Below, piece by piece: positions 18,114-27,980 of a stretch of 64,000 nt of DNA. The notes below the pieces were generated by a model. The model had not been told where the DNA came from and ran no database searches. It saw only the letters and a list, made by a program, of their open reading frames with translations. The position numbers and the translations under genes are program-made. The stretch comes from Streptomyces wedmorensis (GTDB lineage Bacteria > Actinomycetota > Actinomycetes > Streptomycetales > Streptomycetaceae), in NCBI RefSeq assembly GCF_000716445.1, contig NZ_JNWK01000016.1, positions 1-64,000 of the forward strand. Reading direction: 5' to 3'. Position 1 is the first letter of the stretch; every line of letters starts with the position of its first letter.

Positions 18114-19945
18114 GCGGACTCTCCTCGAGTGGTCGGGCCGGTGGACAGGGGGCGGTCGCGGTCCGTCAGGTCCGCCTCGATCCGCTCGGCGCTGCGCAGC
18201 GCCAGCGCGGCCATCGTCAGCGTCGGGTTCGACGTGGCCACCGAGGGCATGCTTCCGCAGCCCACGGCGTACAGACCGGGGTGGTCCCAGCAGCGCTGCC
18301 AGGCGTCCACCACCGACGTGGCGGGGGAGTCGCCCATGAGGTGGGTGCCGGCCGCATGGCCCGCGCCGCGGTAGCCGTACGCACGGCCACGGTGCTCGAA
18401 GCGCCCCGGCCACGCCGCCGGCGGCGCGTAGTCCGTGTGGTCCTCGGCGCCGAGCAGCGCGAAGATCTGGTCGGACACGGCGCGGGCGGCGACCATCCCC
18501 TCCTTGACGTGTTCGTCGAGGTCGTACGTGACCAGGGGGCGGGGGAGGCCCAGGGCGTCACGCTCGGACGGGTGCAGGGTGACCCGGTTCGCCGGGTCGG
18601 CCCCCTGCTCCATCTCGAACTGGAGGGCGAACTGGCGGCGGATCCGGTCCCCGACCGCCGCTCTCAACTCCCGGCCGGACAAGCCGCGTCCGGTGAGGAA
18701 GTGGTCCACGTCCGTGTCGACCGGCCCCGTCGCCCAGATCCAGCCCCACGTCCCGAACTCGACCCGGAACGGCGCCCGCAGCCGGCGCCCCGGACCCGCG
18801 CGGAAACCCTCGAACCCGGAGACGGACCCGGGCCCCCGATACGACCCGGCGTGCTCGCCCTCGGGCAACAGCCCCCAGGTCAGAAGCACCGGATGGTCCA
18901 TCAGGTTGCGGCCCACCTGACCGCTGCGGCCGGCGAGCCCGGACATGAGCAGCAGACGGGCGTTCTCCACGGCGTGCGCGGCGAGCACGACGACATCGGC
19001 GTGCGCGACGGACACCTCCCCGTCGTACGAGCGGTACTCCACGCCCGTGGCCCGCCCCCGCCCGTCGACCAGGACCCGGCTCACCACGGACCGGTCCCGG
19101 AGCGTCACGGACTCGCTCCACCGCCCCTGGGTCTTGAGCGGGGTGTACTTCGCGTACGACGGGCAGTACGGGATGCAGCTCGCGTTGCCCACGCACCGGC
19201 TGTCCGGATCCCGCCGCCCGTCCTGCCCCCGCGGGACGTAACCCCGGCCGCCGTCGTACCGGGGATCCGGCACGCCGTTGCGCGCGTGCGGGGTGCCGAC
19301 CACCTTCAGCTCGACCTCGCGCACGGCGACGGGGTCCTTGACGCGCCGCCCGTCGAGACGGTCCGCGAAGAGGCGGTCCAGACGCGCGGCGGGCAGCGGC
19401 CGCATGGGATACACGTAGTCGTCGGGGAACCGCAGCCCGAGGCGCGCCCGCTGCTCCCCGGCGTCCGCGGCCACCCCCAGGTGCTCCTCGGCAGCCCGGT
19501 AGTGGGGTTCGAGGTCGTCGTAGGTGAGCGGCCACCGCCGTCCGTACCCGAAGGGCTCGGTGTCGAAGTCCTCGGGCAGCATGCGGGGCGCCAGGCCGGT
19601 CCAGACCGTGCCGGTGCCGCCGTTCGCACGGACGTATCCACTGGCGTACGGGAGCGGGCCGTCCTGCCGCAGATGACCGGCGGCCCGGAAACCAGGGCTC
19701 CCGTCCGTACCGACGAGATCCGCCGTCCCGGGCGACGCGGCGGCCGGGTGGGGCCGGTCGCCCGGCAGCCGGGCGGCGGCCGTCAGATACGTCGTCAGCG
19801 GGTCGGCGTCGGCCTCGTGGGCGCCGGGGCCGGCCGCCCCCGCCTCCAGGACGAGGACCCGTCGCCGCCCGTTCCGGCCGAGCCGGTGCGCGACCAGCGA
19901 GCCCGCGACACCGGCGCCGACCACGATCACGTCGTACCGCCTCAC
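18110..19945 (-). CDS. GMC-family FAD-dependent oxidoreductase with Cys-rich motif
   Basis: A 611-residue flavoprotein. It opens with the dinucleotide fold YDVIVVGAGVAGSLVAHRLG and closes with the GMC C-terminal signature (HAAGTHLMGDSPATS, VATSNPTLTMAALAL). A central CVGNASCIPYCPSYAKYTP is like the Cys-rich segment of gluconate and glucose dehydrogenase flavosubunits, which carries an iron-sulfur cluster in that group. GTG 19945 overlaps the small-subunit stop by 4 bp, and its own stop overlaps the ADC-like start. Substrate is probably a polyol, sugar or sugar acid; electron acceptor unknown. Confidence 0.88.
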   Translation of the reverse strand: MRRYDVIVVGAGVAGSLVAHRLGRNGRRRVLVLEAGAAGPGAHEADADPLTTYLTAAARLPGDRPHPAAASPGTADLVGTDGSPGFRAAGHLRQDGPLPYASGYVRANGGTGTVWTGLAPRMLPEDFDTEPFGYGRRWPLTYDDLEPHYRAAEEHLGVAADAGEQRARLGLRFPDDYVYPMRPLPAARLDRLFADRLDGRRVKDPVAVREVELKVVGTPHARNGVPDPRYDGGRGYVPRGQDGRRDPDSRCVGNASCIPYCPSYAKYTPLKTQGRWSESVTLRDRSVVSRVLVDGRGRATGVEYRSYDGEVSVAHADVVVLAAHAVENARLLLMSGLAGRSGQVGRNLMDHPVLLTWGLLPEGEHAGSYRGPGSVSGFEGFRAGPGRRLRAPFRVEFGTWGWIWATGPVDTDVDHFLTGRGLSGRELRAAVGDRIRRQFALQFEMEQGADPANRVTLHPSERDALGLPRPLVTYDLDEHVKEGMVAARAVSDQIFALLGAEDHTDYAPPAAWPGRFEHRGRAYGYRGAGHAAGTHLMGDSPATSVVDAWQRCWDHPGLYAVGCGSMPSVATSNPTLTMAALALRSAERIEADLTDRDRPLSTGPTTRGESA

Positions 19946-20379
19946 CGGCCGACCCCCTCGGCCCAGCTCCCGTACCCTCCGGGACCGGCGGCGGGGGCGG
20001 TCAGGCCGGCCGCCTTCCACACCAGGCCCTCGGCGTAGGCGCGCGGGGACACCAGCCTCGGTGGCGAACCCGGCCAACTGCCCGTGTACCAGAGGTACGT
20101 CACCGCCCGGGCCGAGGCACCCGGCTCCCCGTCCATGCCGGCGGCCCGTTCTCCCCACTCTCGCAGCAGCCGCTCGTACCGCACGGCTCCGAGCTCCTCC
20201 TCGGCCACCGCCCGGTACACCTCCGCGAGCCCGGTGGCCGTCAGGTCCTCTCCGTCGAAGCCGGTCAGCCGCGCCGACAGGGCGGTGAATCGCTGTGTGT
20301 CGTCTGTGAGGGGCACGCGGGCATCGGTGCCCCACCACCCGCCCGGCCATGCTCCGCGCCCCGGGATCGGCCTGATCAC
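19942..20379 (-). CDS. FAD-SLDH-like small subunit of sugar/polyol dehydrogenase
   Basis: A 145-residue protein resembling the small subunit of membrane sorbitol/fructose dehydrogenases (FAD-SLDH): RFTALSARLTGFDGEDLTAT, EVYRAVAEEELGA, ARAVTYLWYTGSWPG, SPRAYAEGLVWKAAGL. Partner subunits usually carry a Tat signal for export of the complex; none is visible here, so the enzyme may stay in the cytoplasm. GTG 20379 is used; GTG 20316 is an alternative. Its stop overlaps the GMC gene start. Confidence 0.75.
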   Translation of the reverse strand: MIRPIPGRGAWPGGWWGTDARVPLTDDTQRFTALSARLTGFDGEDLTATGLAEVYRAVAEEELGAVRYERLLREWGERAAGMDGEPGASARAVTYLWYTGSWPGSPPRLVSPRAYAEGLVWKAAGLTAPAAGPGGYGSWAEGVGR

Positions 20380-20502
20380 ACCGCCTGGCGCTCCCTCACA
20401 CGGCTGGCGCCGTTCGCCGAGACGTTCGACAGGCGCTCACACGCGCCCGCGCTCTGCCGAAGGTGCCGCTCGGCGCGGTGGGCGGGGGGTACGCTCCGTG
20501 GC

Positions 20503-21501
20503 GTGATCGAGATCATCTTCGGGCCCGACGATCTGACGCGCATACGGTTCGCACGTTCGCCGCTCGAGGAGCTGGTGCACAGCGTTCCGGTGCTGGCCGG
20601 GACGCGGCGCACCGTGGTGCACAGGCCGTGGCTGGAGTTCGCGACGGGGCGGGTGCGGGGGCTGGATCTGCGGGTGCTGAGGGCGCTCGCGCAGGGGCCG
20701 CGGATCGTGCCGGACTTCCTGGCGCCGCCGCCGGAGGCGCTGACGGGCGTGTTCGGCGACGAGTTGGAGGCGATCGCCGCGACGCCCGGCGCCGTCGTGC
20801 GGACCGCGCTGGAGGAACTGGGCGAAGGGGACCGGCTTCCCGCCGTGCTGCGACCGTTGTACGAGGACCCGGAGCGGGAACTGCCCGGGGTGGTCGACAC
20901 GATGGCCGCGTACTGGCGGGCCGCGGTCGAGCCGGTGTGGCCGAGGCTGCGGGCCCTGCACGACGCGGACATCGCGCACCGGGCCGGACAGCTCACCACG
21001 GGGGGCCTGGCCAAGGTGTTCGACGACCTCCACCCCGAGGCCCGCTACGAGGTGGACCGGCTGCTCGTCGACAAACCCGCGCACTCCGCCCGCCGTTCGG
21101 CGGGCGGAGCGGGGCTGCTGCTCGTCCCGTGCGTCTTCGCCTGGCCCCGGCTGCTGGTGCTGCACAACGAGCCGTACCAGCCGACGCTCACGTACTCGCC
21201 GCGCGGGATCGGACGGCTGTGGACGGAAGAGCGGTCCGGGGCGACCGCGGAGCCCCTCGGCGAGCTGGTGGGGCGCAGCCGGGCCGCGCTGCTCGCCCAC
21301 CTCGACCTGCCGCTGTCGACGAGCCAGCTCGCCGCGTACCTGGACCTCACCTCGGCGGCGGTGTCCCAGCACCTGTCGGTGCTGCGGCGCTGCCGCCTGG
21401 TCACGTCACGCCGCTCGGGACGCTGGATGCTGCATCAACGGACCGCGCTGGCAGGGGAGTTGCTGGGGGCGCCGGTACAGCGCGCGGCCCCGGAGCCGTA
21501 G
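20503..21501 (+). CDS. ArsR-like regulator with DUF5937-type N-terminal domain
   Basis: A 332-residue protein of a type common in Streptomyces: a long N-terminal domain (IEIIFGPDDLTRIRFARSPL, then PRIVPDFLAPP) and a C-terminal winged helix (LSTSQLAAYLDLTSAAVSQH, then LSVLRRCRLVTSRRSGRWML). The N-terminal domain is of unknown function. It is divergent from the small-subunit/GMC/ADC trio, 123 bases away, and may regulate it. Confidence 0.85.
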   Translation: MIEIIFGPDDLTRIRFARSPLEELVHSVPVLAGTRRTVVHRPWLEFATGRVRGLDLRVLRALAQGPRIVPDFLAPPPEALTGVFGDELEAIAATPGAVVRTALEELGEGDRLPAVLRPLYEDPERELPGVVDTMAAYWRAAVEPVWPRLRALHDADIAHRAGQLTTGGLAKVFDDLHPEARYEVDRLLVDKPAHSARRSAGGAGLLLVPCVFAWPRLLVLHNEPYQPTLTYSPRGIGRLWTEERSGATAEPLGELVGRSRAALLAHLDLPLSTSQLAAYLDLTSAAVSQHLSVLRRCRLVTSRRSGRWMLHQRTALAGELLGAPVQRAAPEP

Positions 21502-21563
21502 CCGGACTCCGGGGCCGTCCCCCGTGCTTCGCCGGGTCCCTGCGAACCCCCGTTCCGCGGGGA

Positions 21564-22547
21564 TCAGGCGAAGTAGATGCCCTTCGGATCGGCGGCGTAC
21601 CAGCCGTTGCCGGCGCCGACGGCCGCGGACCAGGACGTGTGGTTGTGGTCGGAGCCGTTGTTGGGGAAGTACCTCAGGGCGTCGCCGTACTTCTGGACGA
21701 GGTCGGCCCGGTCGTCACCGGTGATGTCGGCGAACCAGATGCCCGACGGGTCCTGGCCCGACCAGCCGGAGCCGGTGAAGTACACGGTGCCCCACGGCCA
21801 GCCGCCGGAGCCTCCGGTGGTGTTGGGGCCGACCATGAAGGCGTCCCCGAACCGCTCGATGCGCTCGGCACGGTGGTCGCCGTTGAGGTCGGCGAACCAG
21901 ATCGCCCGCGGGTCGCTGCCCCCGTAGCCGTATCCGATGGTGACCGGGGCACCCCAGCTCGTACCGCCGCCGAGGTTGGGGAAGTAGCGGAGCTCGTCGC
22001 CGTACCGGTGGATGAGGTCGGCGGTGCCGTCGCCGTTGAGGTCGGCGAACCACACGGCCGACGGGTTGGCGCCGGACCACCCGCCGCCGGTGCGGAAGGG
22101 CTGCCCCGTCCACGGGTTGCCGCCGAACAGGGCCCCGTTGTGCTTCCAGACGCGGAAGCTGTCGCCTTCCAGCTGGACGAGGTCCTTGTAGTGGTCGCCG
22201 TCGAGGTCCGCGAAGTACACCGTGGCGGGGTTCACGCCGCTCCAGCCGCTGCCGTGGAGCTTCCCGGTGCTCCCCCAGGGCCACTCCCAGTCATCGCCGT
22301 CGATGTTCTGCCAGATCCGGAAGGAGTCGCCGTCCTTCGCCACCAGCTCGGCGAGCCTGTCGCCGTCGAAGGAGGAGCCGCGCGCCGCCCACGCGCTCGC
22401 GGCGGCCGGTGCCGTGGTCGCGGCGGTCCCGGTGAGCCCGAGGGCGAGCGCGGTCAGGCCGAGGGCGAGCGCCCTCAGGCCCCGGAACGTCCTGCTGGTG
22501 CGGGGGCCCGCCGGGTTCGTCCCGGCGGCGGTGTTCATGCTGGTCAT
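21564..22547 (-). CDS. Secreted FG-GAP/VCBS-repeat protein
   Basis: A 327-residue secreted protein. The signal peptide (ALALGLTALALGLTGTAATT) is followed by at least five repeats of about 45 residues with the pattern WFADLNGDGTADLI, each with an Asp/Asn-rich calcium-loop (DGDHYKDLV, NGDGTADLI, NGDHRAERI, TGDDRADLV). This gives a beta-propeller fold as in FG-GAP domains. ATG 22547 has GAGGA six bases upstream. No catalytic domain; likely a surface binding protein. Confidence 0.85.
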   Translation of the reverse strand: MTSMNTAAGTNPAGPRTSRTFRGLRALALGLTALALGLTGTAATTAPAAASAWAARGSSFDGDRLAELVAKDGDSFRIWQNIDGDDWEWPWGSTGKLHGSGWSGVNPATVYFADLDGDHYKDLVQLEGDSFRVWKHNGALFGGNPWTGQPFRTGGGWSGANPSAVWFADLNGDGTADLIHRYGDELRYFPNLGGGTSWGAPVTIGYGYGGSDPRAIWFADLNGDHRAERIERFGDAFMVGPNTTGGSGGWPWGTVYFTGSGWSGQDPSGIWFADITGDDRADLVQKYGDALRYFPNNGSDHNHTSWSAAVGAGNGWYAADPKGIYFA

Positions 22548-22737
22548 GGCCGTCCTCACGAGGGAAGGTCGAGTGGGTGTCGGCGCCCGTCGCCGGGTGC
22601 CGAGGAAGACCTTCCGCCGTGCGCGCCCGCCCCGACCACCATTTCGTCACCGCTTAATCCGAGCCGCGCCGGACGGCCCGGGACACGGTCGTGGTGAGCG
22701 CCGGCGGGGACGATCCGGCGCCGCCCGGTCGCGCGAC

Positions 22738-22782
22738 GGGGCGGCGGCCGGGACACCCGGTCGGGTGCCCCGGCCGCCGCCC
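22738..22782 (-). terminator. Terminator after pyruvate carboxylase
   Basis: A GGGCGGCGGCCGGG arm near 22739-22752 pairs with CCCGGCCGCCGCCC near 22769-22782, extended by ACACCC/GGGTG, just beyond the pyc stop. Confidence 0.7.
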
Positions 22783-22798
22783 TCCGGCTACCGCGGAC

Positions 22799-25700
22799 TC
22801 ACGCGATCTCGACGAGGAGGTCGCCGCCCTCCACCTGCTGGATCCTCGTGATGGCCAGGCGGGCCACCCGCCCGCCCCGGGGGGCGGTGATCGACGCCTC
22901 CATCTTCATCGCCTCGATGGTGGCCACCGTCGCACCGGCCTCGACCTCGTCGCCCTCGGCGACGGCCAGGGTGACCACGCCGGCGAACGGCGCGGCGACG
23001 TGTCCCGGGTCGGACCGGTCGGCCTTCTCGGTCACCGGGAGGTCGGCGGCGGCCGCCTCGTCGCGGACCTGGATCGGCCGGAGTTGGCCGTTCAGGGTGG
23101 ACAGGACGGTGCGCATGCCGCGTTCGTCGGCCTCGCCGATGGCCTCCAGCTCGATGAGCAGCCGCACGCCGGGCCCGAAGTCGACGCTGTACTCCTTGCC
23201 GGGGCGGAGCCCGTAGAAGAAGTCCTTGCTGTCGAGGACGCTGGTGTCGCCGTACGCGTGCCGGTGTGCCTCGAACGCCTTCGTCGGGCCGGGGAAGAGG
23301 AGGCGGTTCAGCGTGGCGCGCCGGTCCTTGGCGAGGCCCTCGCGGTCCTCAGCGGTCAGGTCGCGCGGCGGCTTGGGTGCGGGGCGCCCCTCCAGGGCCT
23401 TGGTGCGGAACGGCTCCGGCCAGCCGCCGGGCGGGGTGCCCAGCTCGCCGTGCAGGAATCCGACGACCGAGTCGGGGATGTCGAAGCGGTTCGGCGCCGC
23501 CTCGAAGTCCTCGGGTGCGACACCGGCACCGACGAGGTGCAGCGCGAGGTCGCCCACCACCTTGGACGAGGGCGTCACCTTCACGAGCCGGCCCAGCATC
23601 CGGTCCGCGGCGGCGTACGTCGACTCGACGTCCTCGAAACGGTCGCCGAGGCCGAGCGCGACGGCCTGCGTGCGCAGGTTGGAGAGCTGCCCGCCGGGGA
23701 TCTCGTGGTGGTACACGCGCCCCGTCGGCGAGTCGAGACCCGCCTCGAAGGGCGCGTAGATCCTGCGGACGCTCTCCCAGTACGGCTCCAGGTCGCCGAC
23801 CGCCTGGAGGTCGAGGCCGGTGGGCCGCTCGGAGTGGTCGGTCGCGGCGACGATCGCCGACAGCGACGGCTGGGAGGTGGTGCCCGCCATGGACGCGACC
23901 GCGCCGTCCACGGCGTCCGCCCCGGCCTGGATCGCCGCGAGGTACGTGGCGAGCTGGCCGCCCGCCGTGTCGTGGGTGTGCAGGTGGACCGGCAGCTCGA
24001 ACTCCCGGCGCAGCGCCGACACCAGCTTCGCCGCGGCGGGTGCGCGCAGCAGGCCGGCCATGTCCTTGACGGCGATGACGTGCGCCCCGGCGGCGACGAT
24101 CTTCTCGGCGAGCCGCAGGTAGTAGTCGAGGGTGTAGAGCGTCTCCGCCGGGTCGGAGAGGTCGGCCGTGTAGCAGAGCGCGACCTCGGCGACCGCCGTG
24201 CCCGTCTCCCGTACGGCGTCGATGGCGGGCCGCATCCGGTCGACGTCGTTCAGCGCGTCGAAGATCCGGAAGATGTCGATGCCGGTGGCCGCGGCCTCCT
24301 GCACGAAGGCGTCGGTCACCTCGGTCGGGTAGGGGGTGTACCCGACGGTGTTGCGGCCGCGCAGCAGCATCTGCAGGCAGATGTTGGGCACGGCCTCGCG
24401 CAGGGAGGCCAGCCGCTCCCACGGGTCCTCGGCCAGGAAGCGCAGCGCGACGTCGTAGGTGGCGCCGCCCCAGCATTCGAGGGACAGCAGCTGAGGCAGG
24501 GTGTGCGCCACCGCCGGGGCGACGGCGAGCAGGTCCTTCGTCCGCACCCGGGTCGCCAGGAGCGACTGGTGGGCGTCGCGGAAGGTGGTGTCGGTGACGC
24601 CCAGCGTGGGCGACTCGCGCAGGCTCCGCGCGAAGCCCTCGGGACCGAGCGAGGCCAGCCGCTGCCGGGAACCGGCCCGCGGCTCGCCGGCGGGCAGCCG
24701 GGGCAGCTTCGTGGCCGGGGAGATCAGCGCGGGCCGGGGACCGTGCGGCTTGTTGACGGTGACGTCGGCGAGGTACGTGAGCAGCTTCGTGCCGCGGTCG
24801 GCCGAGTGGCGTGCGGTGAGCAGGTGCGGCCGCCGCTCGATGAACGCCGTCGTGACGCGGCCCGCCTGGAAGTCCGGGTCGTCGAGCACGGCCTGGAGGA
24901 AGGGGATGTTCGTGGACACGCCGCGGATGCGGAACTCGGCCACCGCGCGCCGGGCCCGGTCGACGGCGGTCCTGAAGTCCCGGCCCCGGCAGGTCAGCTT
25001 GACCAGCATCGAGTCGAAGTGGGCGCTGACCTCCGTACCGGCGTGGGTGGTGCCGCCGTCGAGCCGGATGCCCGAGCCCCCCGGGGAGCGGTACGCGCTG
25101 ATCATGCCGGTGTCGGGGCGGAAGCCGTTGGCCGGGTCCTCGGTGGTGATCCGGCACTGCAGGGCGGCGCCGCGCAGGACGACGGACTCCTGGGTGAGGC
25201 CGAGGTCGAGCAGGGTCTCGCCGGCGGCGATGCGCAGCTGCGACTGCACCAGGTCGATGTCGGTGACCTCCTCGGTCACCGTGTGCTCGACCTGGATGCG
25301 CGGGTTCATCTCGATGAAGACGTGGTTGCCGTCGGGGTCGAGGAGGAACTCCACGGTGCCCGCGTTGCGGTAGCCGATCCGGCGGGCGAACCGCACGGCG
25401 TCGTCGCAGATGCGCTGCCGCACCGCCGGGTCGAGGTTCGGGGCGGGCGCGAGCTCGATCACCTTCTGGTGGCGGCGCTGGAGCGAGCAGTCGCGCTCGA
25501 ACAGGTGGATGACGTTGCCCTCGCCGTCGGCGAGGATCTGCACCTCGATGTGCCGGGGGTCGACGACGGCCTTCTCCAGGAACACGGTCGCGTCGCCGAA
25601 GGCGGACTCCGCCTCGCGGGCCGCCGCCTCGATGGACTCCCGCAGCGCGGCCGGGTCCTCGACCCGCCGCATGCCCCGGCCGCCGCCACCGGCGACGGCC

Positions 25701-26173
25701 TTGACGAACACCGGGAACCCGATCTCCTCGGCGGCCGCCACCAGCTCGTCCACGTCCGTGGACGGCGCCGAGGAACCGAGCACGGGCACGCCCGCCTCGC
25801 GGGCGGCGGCCACGGCACGCGCCTTGTTCCCGGTCAGCTCCAGGGTCTGCGCGGACGGACCCACGAACGTGATGCCCGCCTCCTCGCACGCGCGCGCGAG
25901 CTCCGGGTTCTCCGACAGGAACCCGTAACCCGGGTAGACGGCGTCGGCACCCGCCAGACGGGCCGCCCGGATGACCTCCTCGACGGAGAGGTAGGCCCGC
26001 ACCGGATGCCCGGGCTCACCGATCTCGTACGCTTCGTCGGCCTTGAGCCGGTGCAGAGAGTTGCGGTCCTCGTGCGGGAACACGGCCACCGTGCGCGCCC
26101 CCAGTTCGTAGCCTGCGCGGAACGCGCGAATCGCGATCTCCCCGCGGTTCGCTACCAGCACCTTGCGGAACAT
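22799..26173 (-). CDS. pyc: Pyruvate carboxylase
   Basis: Full-length multidomain enzyme of 1124 residues that makes oxaloacetate from pyruvate, bicarbonate and ATP. Order: biotin carboxylase (FRKVLVANRGEIAIRAFRAG at the N terminus, glycine-rich AVAGGGGRGMRRV, FIEMNPRIQVEHTVTEEVTD), carboxyltransferase TIM barrel (TDTTFRDAHQSLLATRVRTK, ECWGGATYDVALRFL, IAVKDMAGLL), allosteric linker, and the C-terminal biotinyl domain with IEAMKMEASI, biotin on Lys 1090. It stands alone with its own terminator; an anaplerotic housekeeping gene. Confidence 0.97.
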   Translation of the reverse strand: MFRKVLVANRGEIAIRAFRAGYELGARTVAVFPHEDRNSLHRLKADEAYEIGEPGHPVRAYLSVEEVIRAARLAGADAVYPGYGFLSENPELARACEEAGITFVGPSAQTLELTGNKARAVAAAREAGVPVLGSSAPSTDVDELVAAAEEIGFPVFVKAVAGGGGRGMRRVEDPAALRESIEAAAREAESAFGDATVFLEKAVVDPRHIEVQILADGEGNVIHLFERDCSLQRRHQKVIELAPAPNLDPAVRQRICDDAVRFARRIGYRNAGTVEFLLDPDGNHVFIEMNPRIQVEHTVTEEVTDIDLVQSQLRIAAGETLLDLGLTQESVVLRGAALQCRITTEDPANGFRPDTGMISAYRSPGGSGIRLDGGTTHAGTEVSAHFDSMLVKLTCRGRDFRTAVDRARRAVAEFRIRGVSTNIPFLQAVLDDPDFQAGRVTTAFIERRPHLLTARHSADRGTKLLTYLADVTVNKPHGPRPALISPATKLPRLPAGEPRAGSRQRLASLGPEGFARSLRESPTLGVTDTTFRDAHQSLLATRVRTKDLLAVAPAVAHTLPQLLSLECWGGATYDVALRFLAEDPWERLASLREAVPNICLQMLLRGRNTVGYTPYPTEVTDAFVQEAAATGIDIFRIFDALNDVDRMRPAIDAVRETGTAVAEVALCYTADLSDPAETLYTLDYYLRLAEKIVAAGAHVIAVKDMAGLLRAPAAAKLVSALRREFELPVHLHTHDTAGGQLATYLAAIQAGADAVDGAVASMAGTTSQPSLSAIVAATDHSERPTGLDLQAVGDLEPYWESVRRIYAPFEAGLDSPTGRVYHHEIPGGQLSNLRTQAVALGLGDRFEDVESTYAAADRMLGRLVKVTPSSKVVGDLALHLVGAGVAPEDFEAAPNRFDIPDSVVGFLHGELGTPPGGWPEPFRTKALEGRPAPKPPRDLTAEDREGLAKDRRATLNRLLFPGPTKAFEAHRHAYGDTSVLDSKDFFYGLRPGKEYSVDFGPGVRLLIELEAIGEADERGMRTVLSTLNGQLRPIQVRDEAAAADLPVTEKADRSDPGHVAAPFAGVVTLAVAEGDEVEAGATVATIEAMKMEASITAPRGGRVARLAITRIQQVEGGDLLVEIA

Positions 26174-26548
26174 TGTGATCCCTTCACCCTGCCGGTGATG
26201 AGCCCTACGGGGGGCGCCGTACGTCTCCGAGTGCGCACCGCCCTGAGGGAGGCACCCACCCGCGTCGCGCCCGGCTCGTTGCGGCCACGCTAAGGGCTGC
26301 GCCGCGGCCTACTGAAGGTCCCACGACCGTGACATGGATCATCGCCACCACGCGGTGCGCGAAGGGGACGAAGCGGCCGCCGGACGGAGCAAGGGCCCCC
26401 GCGGACCGGCCGGGCGTCCACCGCCCGGCACACGGTCCTGGGCCGGATGGCGCATCGGACGCGCAGGTCCCGACGCCGCGTCAGATGCTGAGGCGGATCC
26501 TCCGCGCCGGGTGTCCCTCCCGCCCGGCCTCACCGTGAAGGAGTTCCC
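26174..26548. other. Intergenic gap of 375 bases between divergent genes
   Basis: No convincing gene. It holds the leaders of pyc (minus) and the serine hydrolase (plus). AAGGAG at 26537-26541 is the ribosome site for GTG 26549. No clear operator was seen. Confidence 0.5.
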
Positions 26549-27739
26549 GTGTCGGCACGCCCCGAAGTCCGCACCCGCCCGCGCGCGCGTCTGCGTCTGT
26601 CCGTCGCAGGCCTGGCCGCGTCCGCCGCGCTCGCCGCCCTGGTCCAGCCCGCACAGGCCACGGGCACGCCGACGCCCCCGGACAAGGCACTGCGGAAGCA
26701 GCTGGACGACCTGGTCCGCACGGCAGGCGGGCCACCCGGGGTGATCGCGCTGCTGCGGCGGGGCGACCGGACGACGGTGTACCGGGCCGGCGTCGCCGAC
26801 ACGACGACCGGCCGCCCGCCGCAGGCGACCGACCACATGCGGATCGCGAGCGTCGCCAAGGCGTTCAGCGGCGCGGTCGCCCTGCGCCTGGTGGACCGGC
26901 ACAAGCTGGGCCTCGACGACACCATCGGCGAGCGCCTGCCGTACCTGCCCGCAGCCTGGCACCAGGTGACCCTCCGCCAGCTGCTCAACCACACCAGCGG
27001 GCTGCCCGACTACTCCAGGGCCCCGGCCTTCATCGCCATCCTCCAGCAGGACCCCAGACACCACTTCGACTCCCGCCGGCTGCTCGACTTCATCGCCGAC
27101 AAGGACCTGGACTTCGCGCCGGGATCGCAGTACGCGTACTCGAACTCCGACAACATCGCCGTCGCGCTGATGGCCGAGGCGGCCACGGGACGGCCGTACG
27201 AGCGGCTCCTCGACCACCTCGTGTACCGGCCCCTCGACCTGCGGCAGACCAGCCTGCCCCAGGGCTACCGGATGCCGCGGCCGTACCTGCACGGCTACGA
27301 CGTGACCCCGCCCGCCCCGCCGGAGGACATCAGCGAACTCATCGGCGCCTCGGGCGTGTGGGCCTCCGGTGGAATCGTCTCCACGCCGAAGGACCTCAAC
27401 CGCTTCATCCGCGCCTGGGCCGGCGGACCCGACTACCTGTCGAAGGAGACCCGCCACCAGCAGCGCACCTTCATCCCCGGCGCCGCCTCCGAGCCCGCCG
27501 GGCCCGGAGCCAACTCCGGCGGGCTCGCGATCTTCCGCTACCTGACGCGGTGCGGCACGGTCTACGGGCACACCGGCAACACGCCCGGCTACACCCAGTT
27601 CGCGGCCGCCACCGCGGACGGCGAGCGGTCCATCACCTTCTCGATCACCACCCAGACCAGCAAGACCGTCAAGCCGGAGCTGCTGGCCAAGGTGCGGGCC
27701 GTCCAGGAGGACTTCGTCTGCGCCCTCCTGAAGCACTGA
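26549..27739 (+). CDS. Secreted serine hydrolase (beta-lactamase/DD-peptidase fold)
   Basis: A 396-residue protein. After a signal peptide (RLSVAGLAASAALAALVQPA) comes a class C beta-lactamase-like domain: SVAK (101-104) with the nucleophile Ser 101 and Lys 104, YSN (197-199), and HTGNTPGY replacing the KTG box. This matches Streptomyces R61-like D-alanyl-D-alanine carboxypeptidases and esterases. It acts outside the cell; substrate (peptidoglycan stem peptide or ester) is open. Confidence 0.88.
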   Translation: MSARPEVRTRPRARLRLSVAGLAASAALAALVQPAQATGTPTPPDKALRKQLDDLVRTAGGPPGVIALLRRGDRTTVYRAGVADTTTGRPPQATDHMRIASVAKAFSGAVALRLVDRHKLGLDDTIGERLPYLPAAWHQVTLRQLLNHTSGLPDYSRAPAFIAILQQDPRHHFDSRRLLDFIADKDLDFAPGSQYAYSNSDNIAVALMAEAATGRPYERLLDHLVYRPLDLRQTSLPQGYRMPRPYLHGYDVTPPAPPEDISELIGASGVWASGGIVSTPKDLNRFIRAWAGGPDYLSKETRHQQRTFIPGAASEPAGPGANSGGLAIFRYLTRCGTVYGHTGNTPGYTQFAAATADGERSITFSITTQTSKTVKPELLAKVRAVQEDFVCALLKH

Positions 27740-27770
27740 CCCCGGCGGGCCCGGGGCCCGCCCGGCCCGC

Positions 27771-27980
27771 TCAGTAGTCGCCGAGGCGGATGTCGTCCTG
27801 GACGTAGCGGAAGTACGGGTCGGTCACCGCCTCGGCGGCAGGGAGGTACTCGGCGGCGGCGATCCGTCGCGCGAAGCCCTGGCGCGACGCGGGGAAGGCG
27901 TCCTCCGCCGGCAGTTCCCGGGTGATGGCGACGCCCTCGTGGGCGGCCGCCGCGGAGTCGTACGGGCGCGCGGCGTGCAT
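27771..27980 (-). CDS. Small hypothetical protein, 69 residues
   Basis: From ATG 27980, with GGAGAG four to five bases upstream, to the stop beside the serine hydrolase gene. Sequence features: HEGVAITRELPAEDAFPASR and a C terminus FRYVQDDIRLGDY. Acidic and aromatic residues near the end look like the tail of a folded enzyme, so it may be a truncated relic. Family not recognised. Confidence 0.45.
   Translation of the reverse strand: MHAARPYDSAAAAHEGVAITRELPAEDAFPASRQGFARRIAAAEYLPAAEAVTDPYFRYVQDDIRLGDY

Noticed and set aside
22691..26293. Open frame of 1200 codons on the plus strand opposite pyruvate carboxylase
   Set aside because: Antisense shadow of a high-GC gene; no recognisable motifs.
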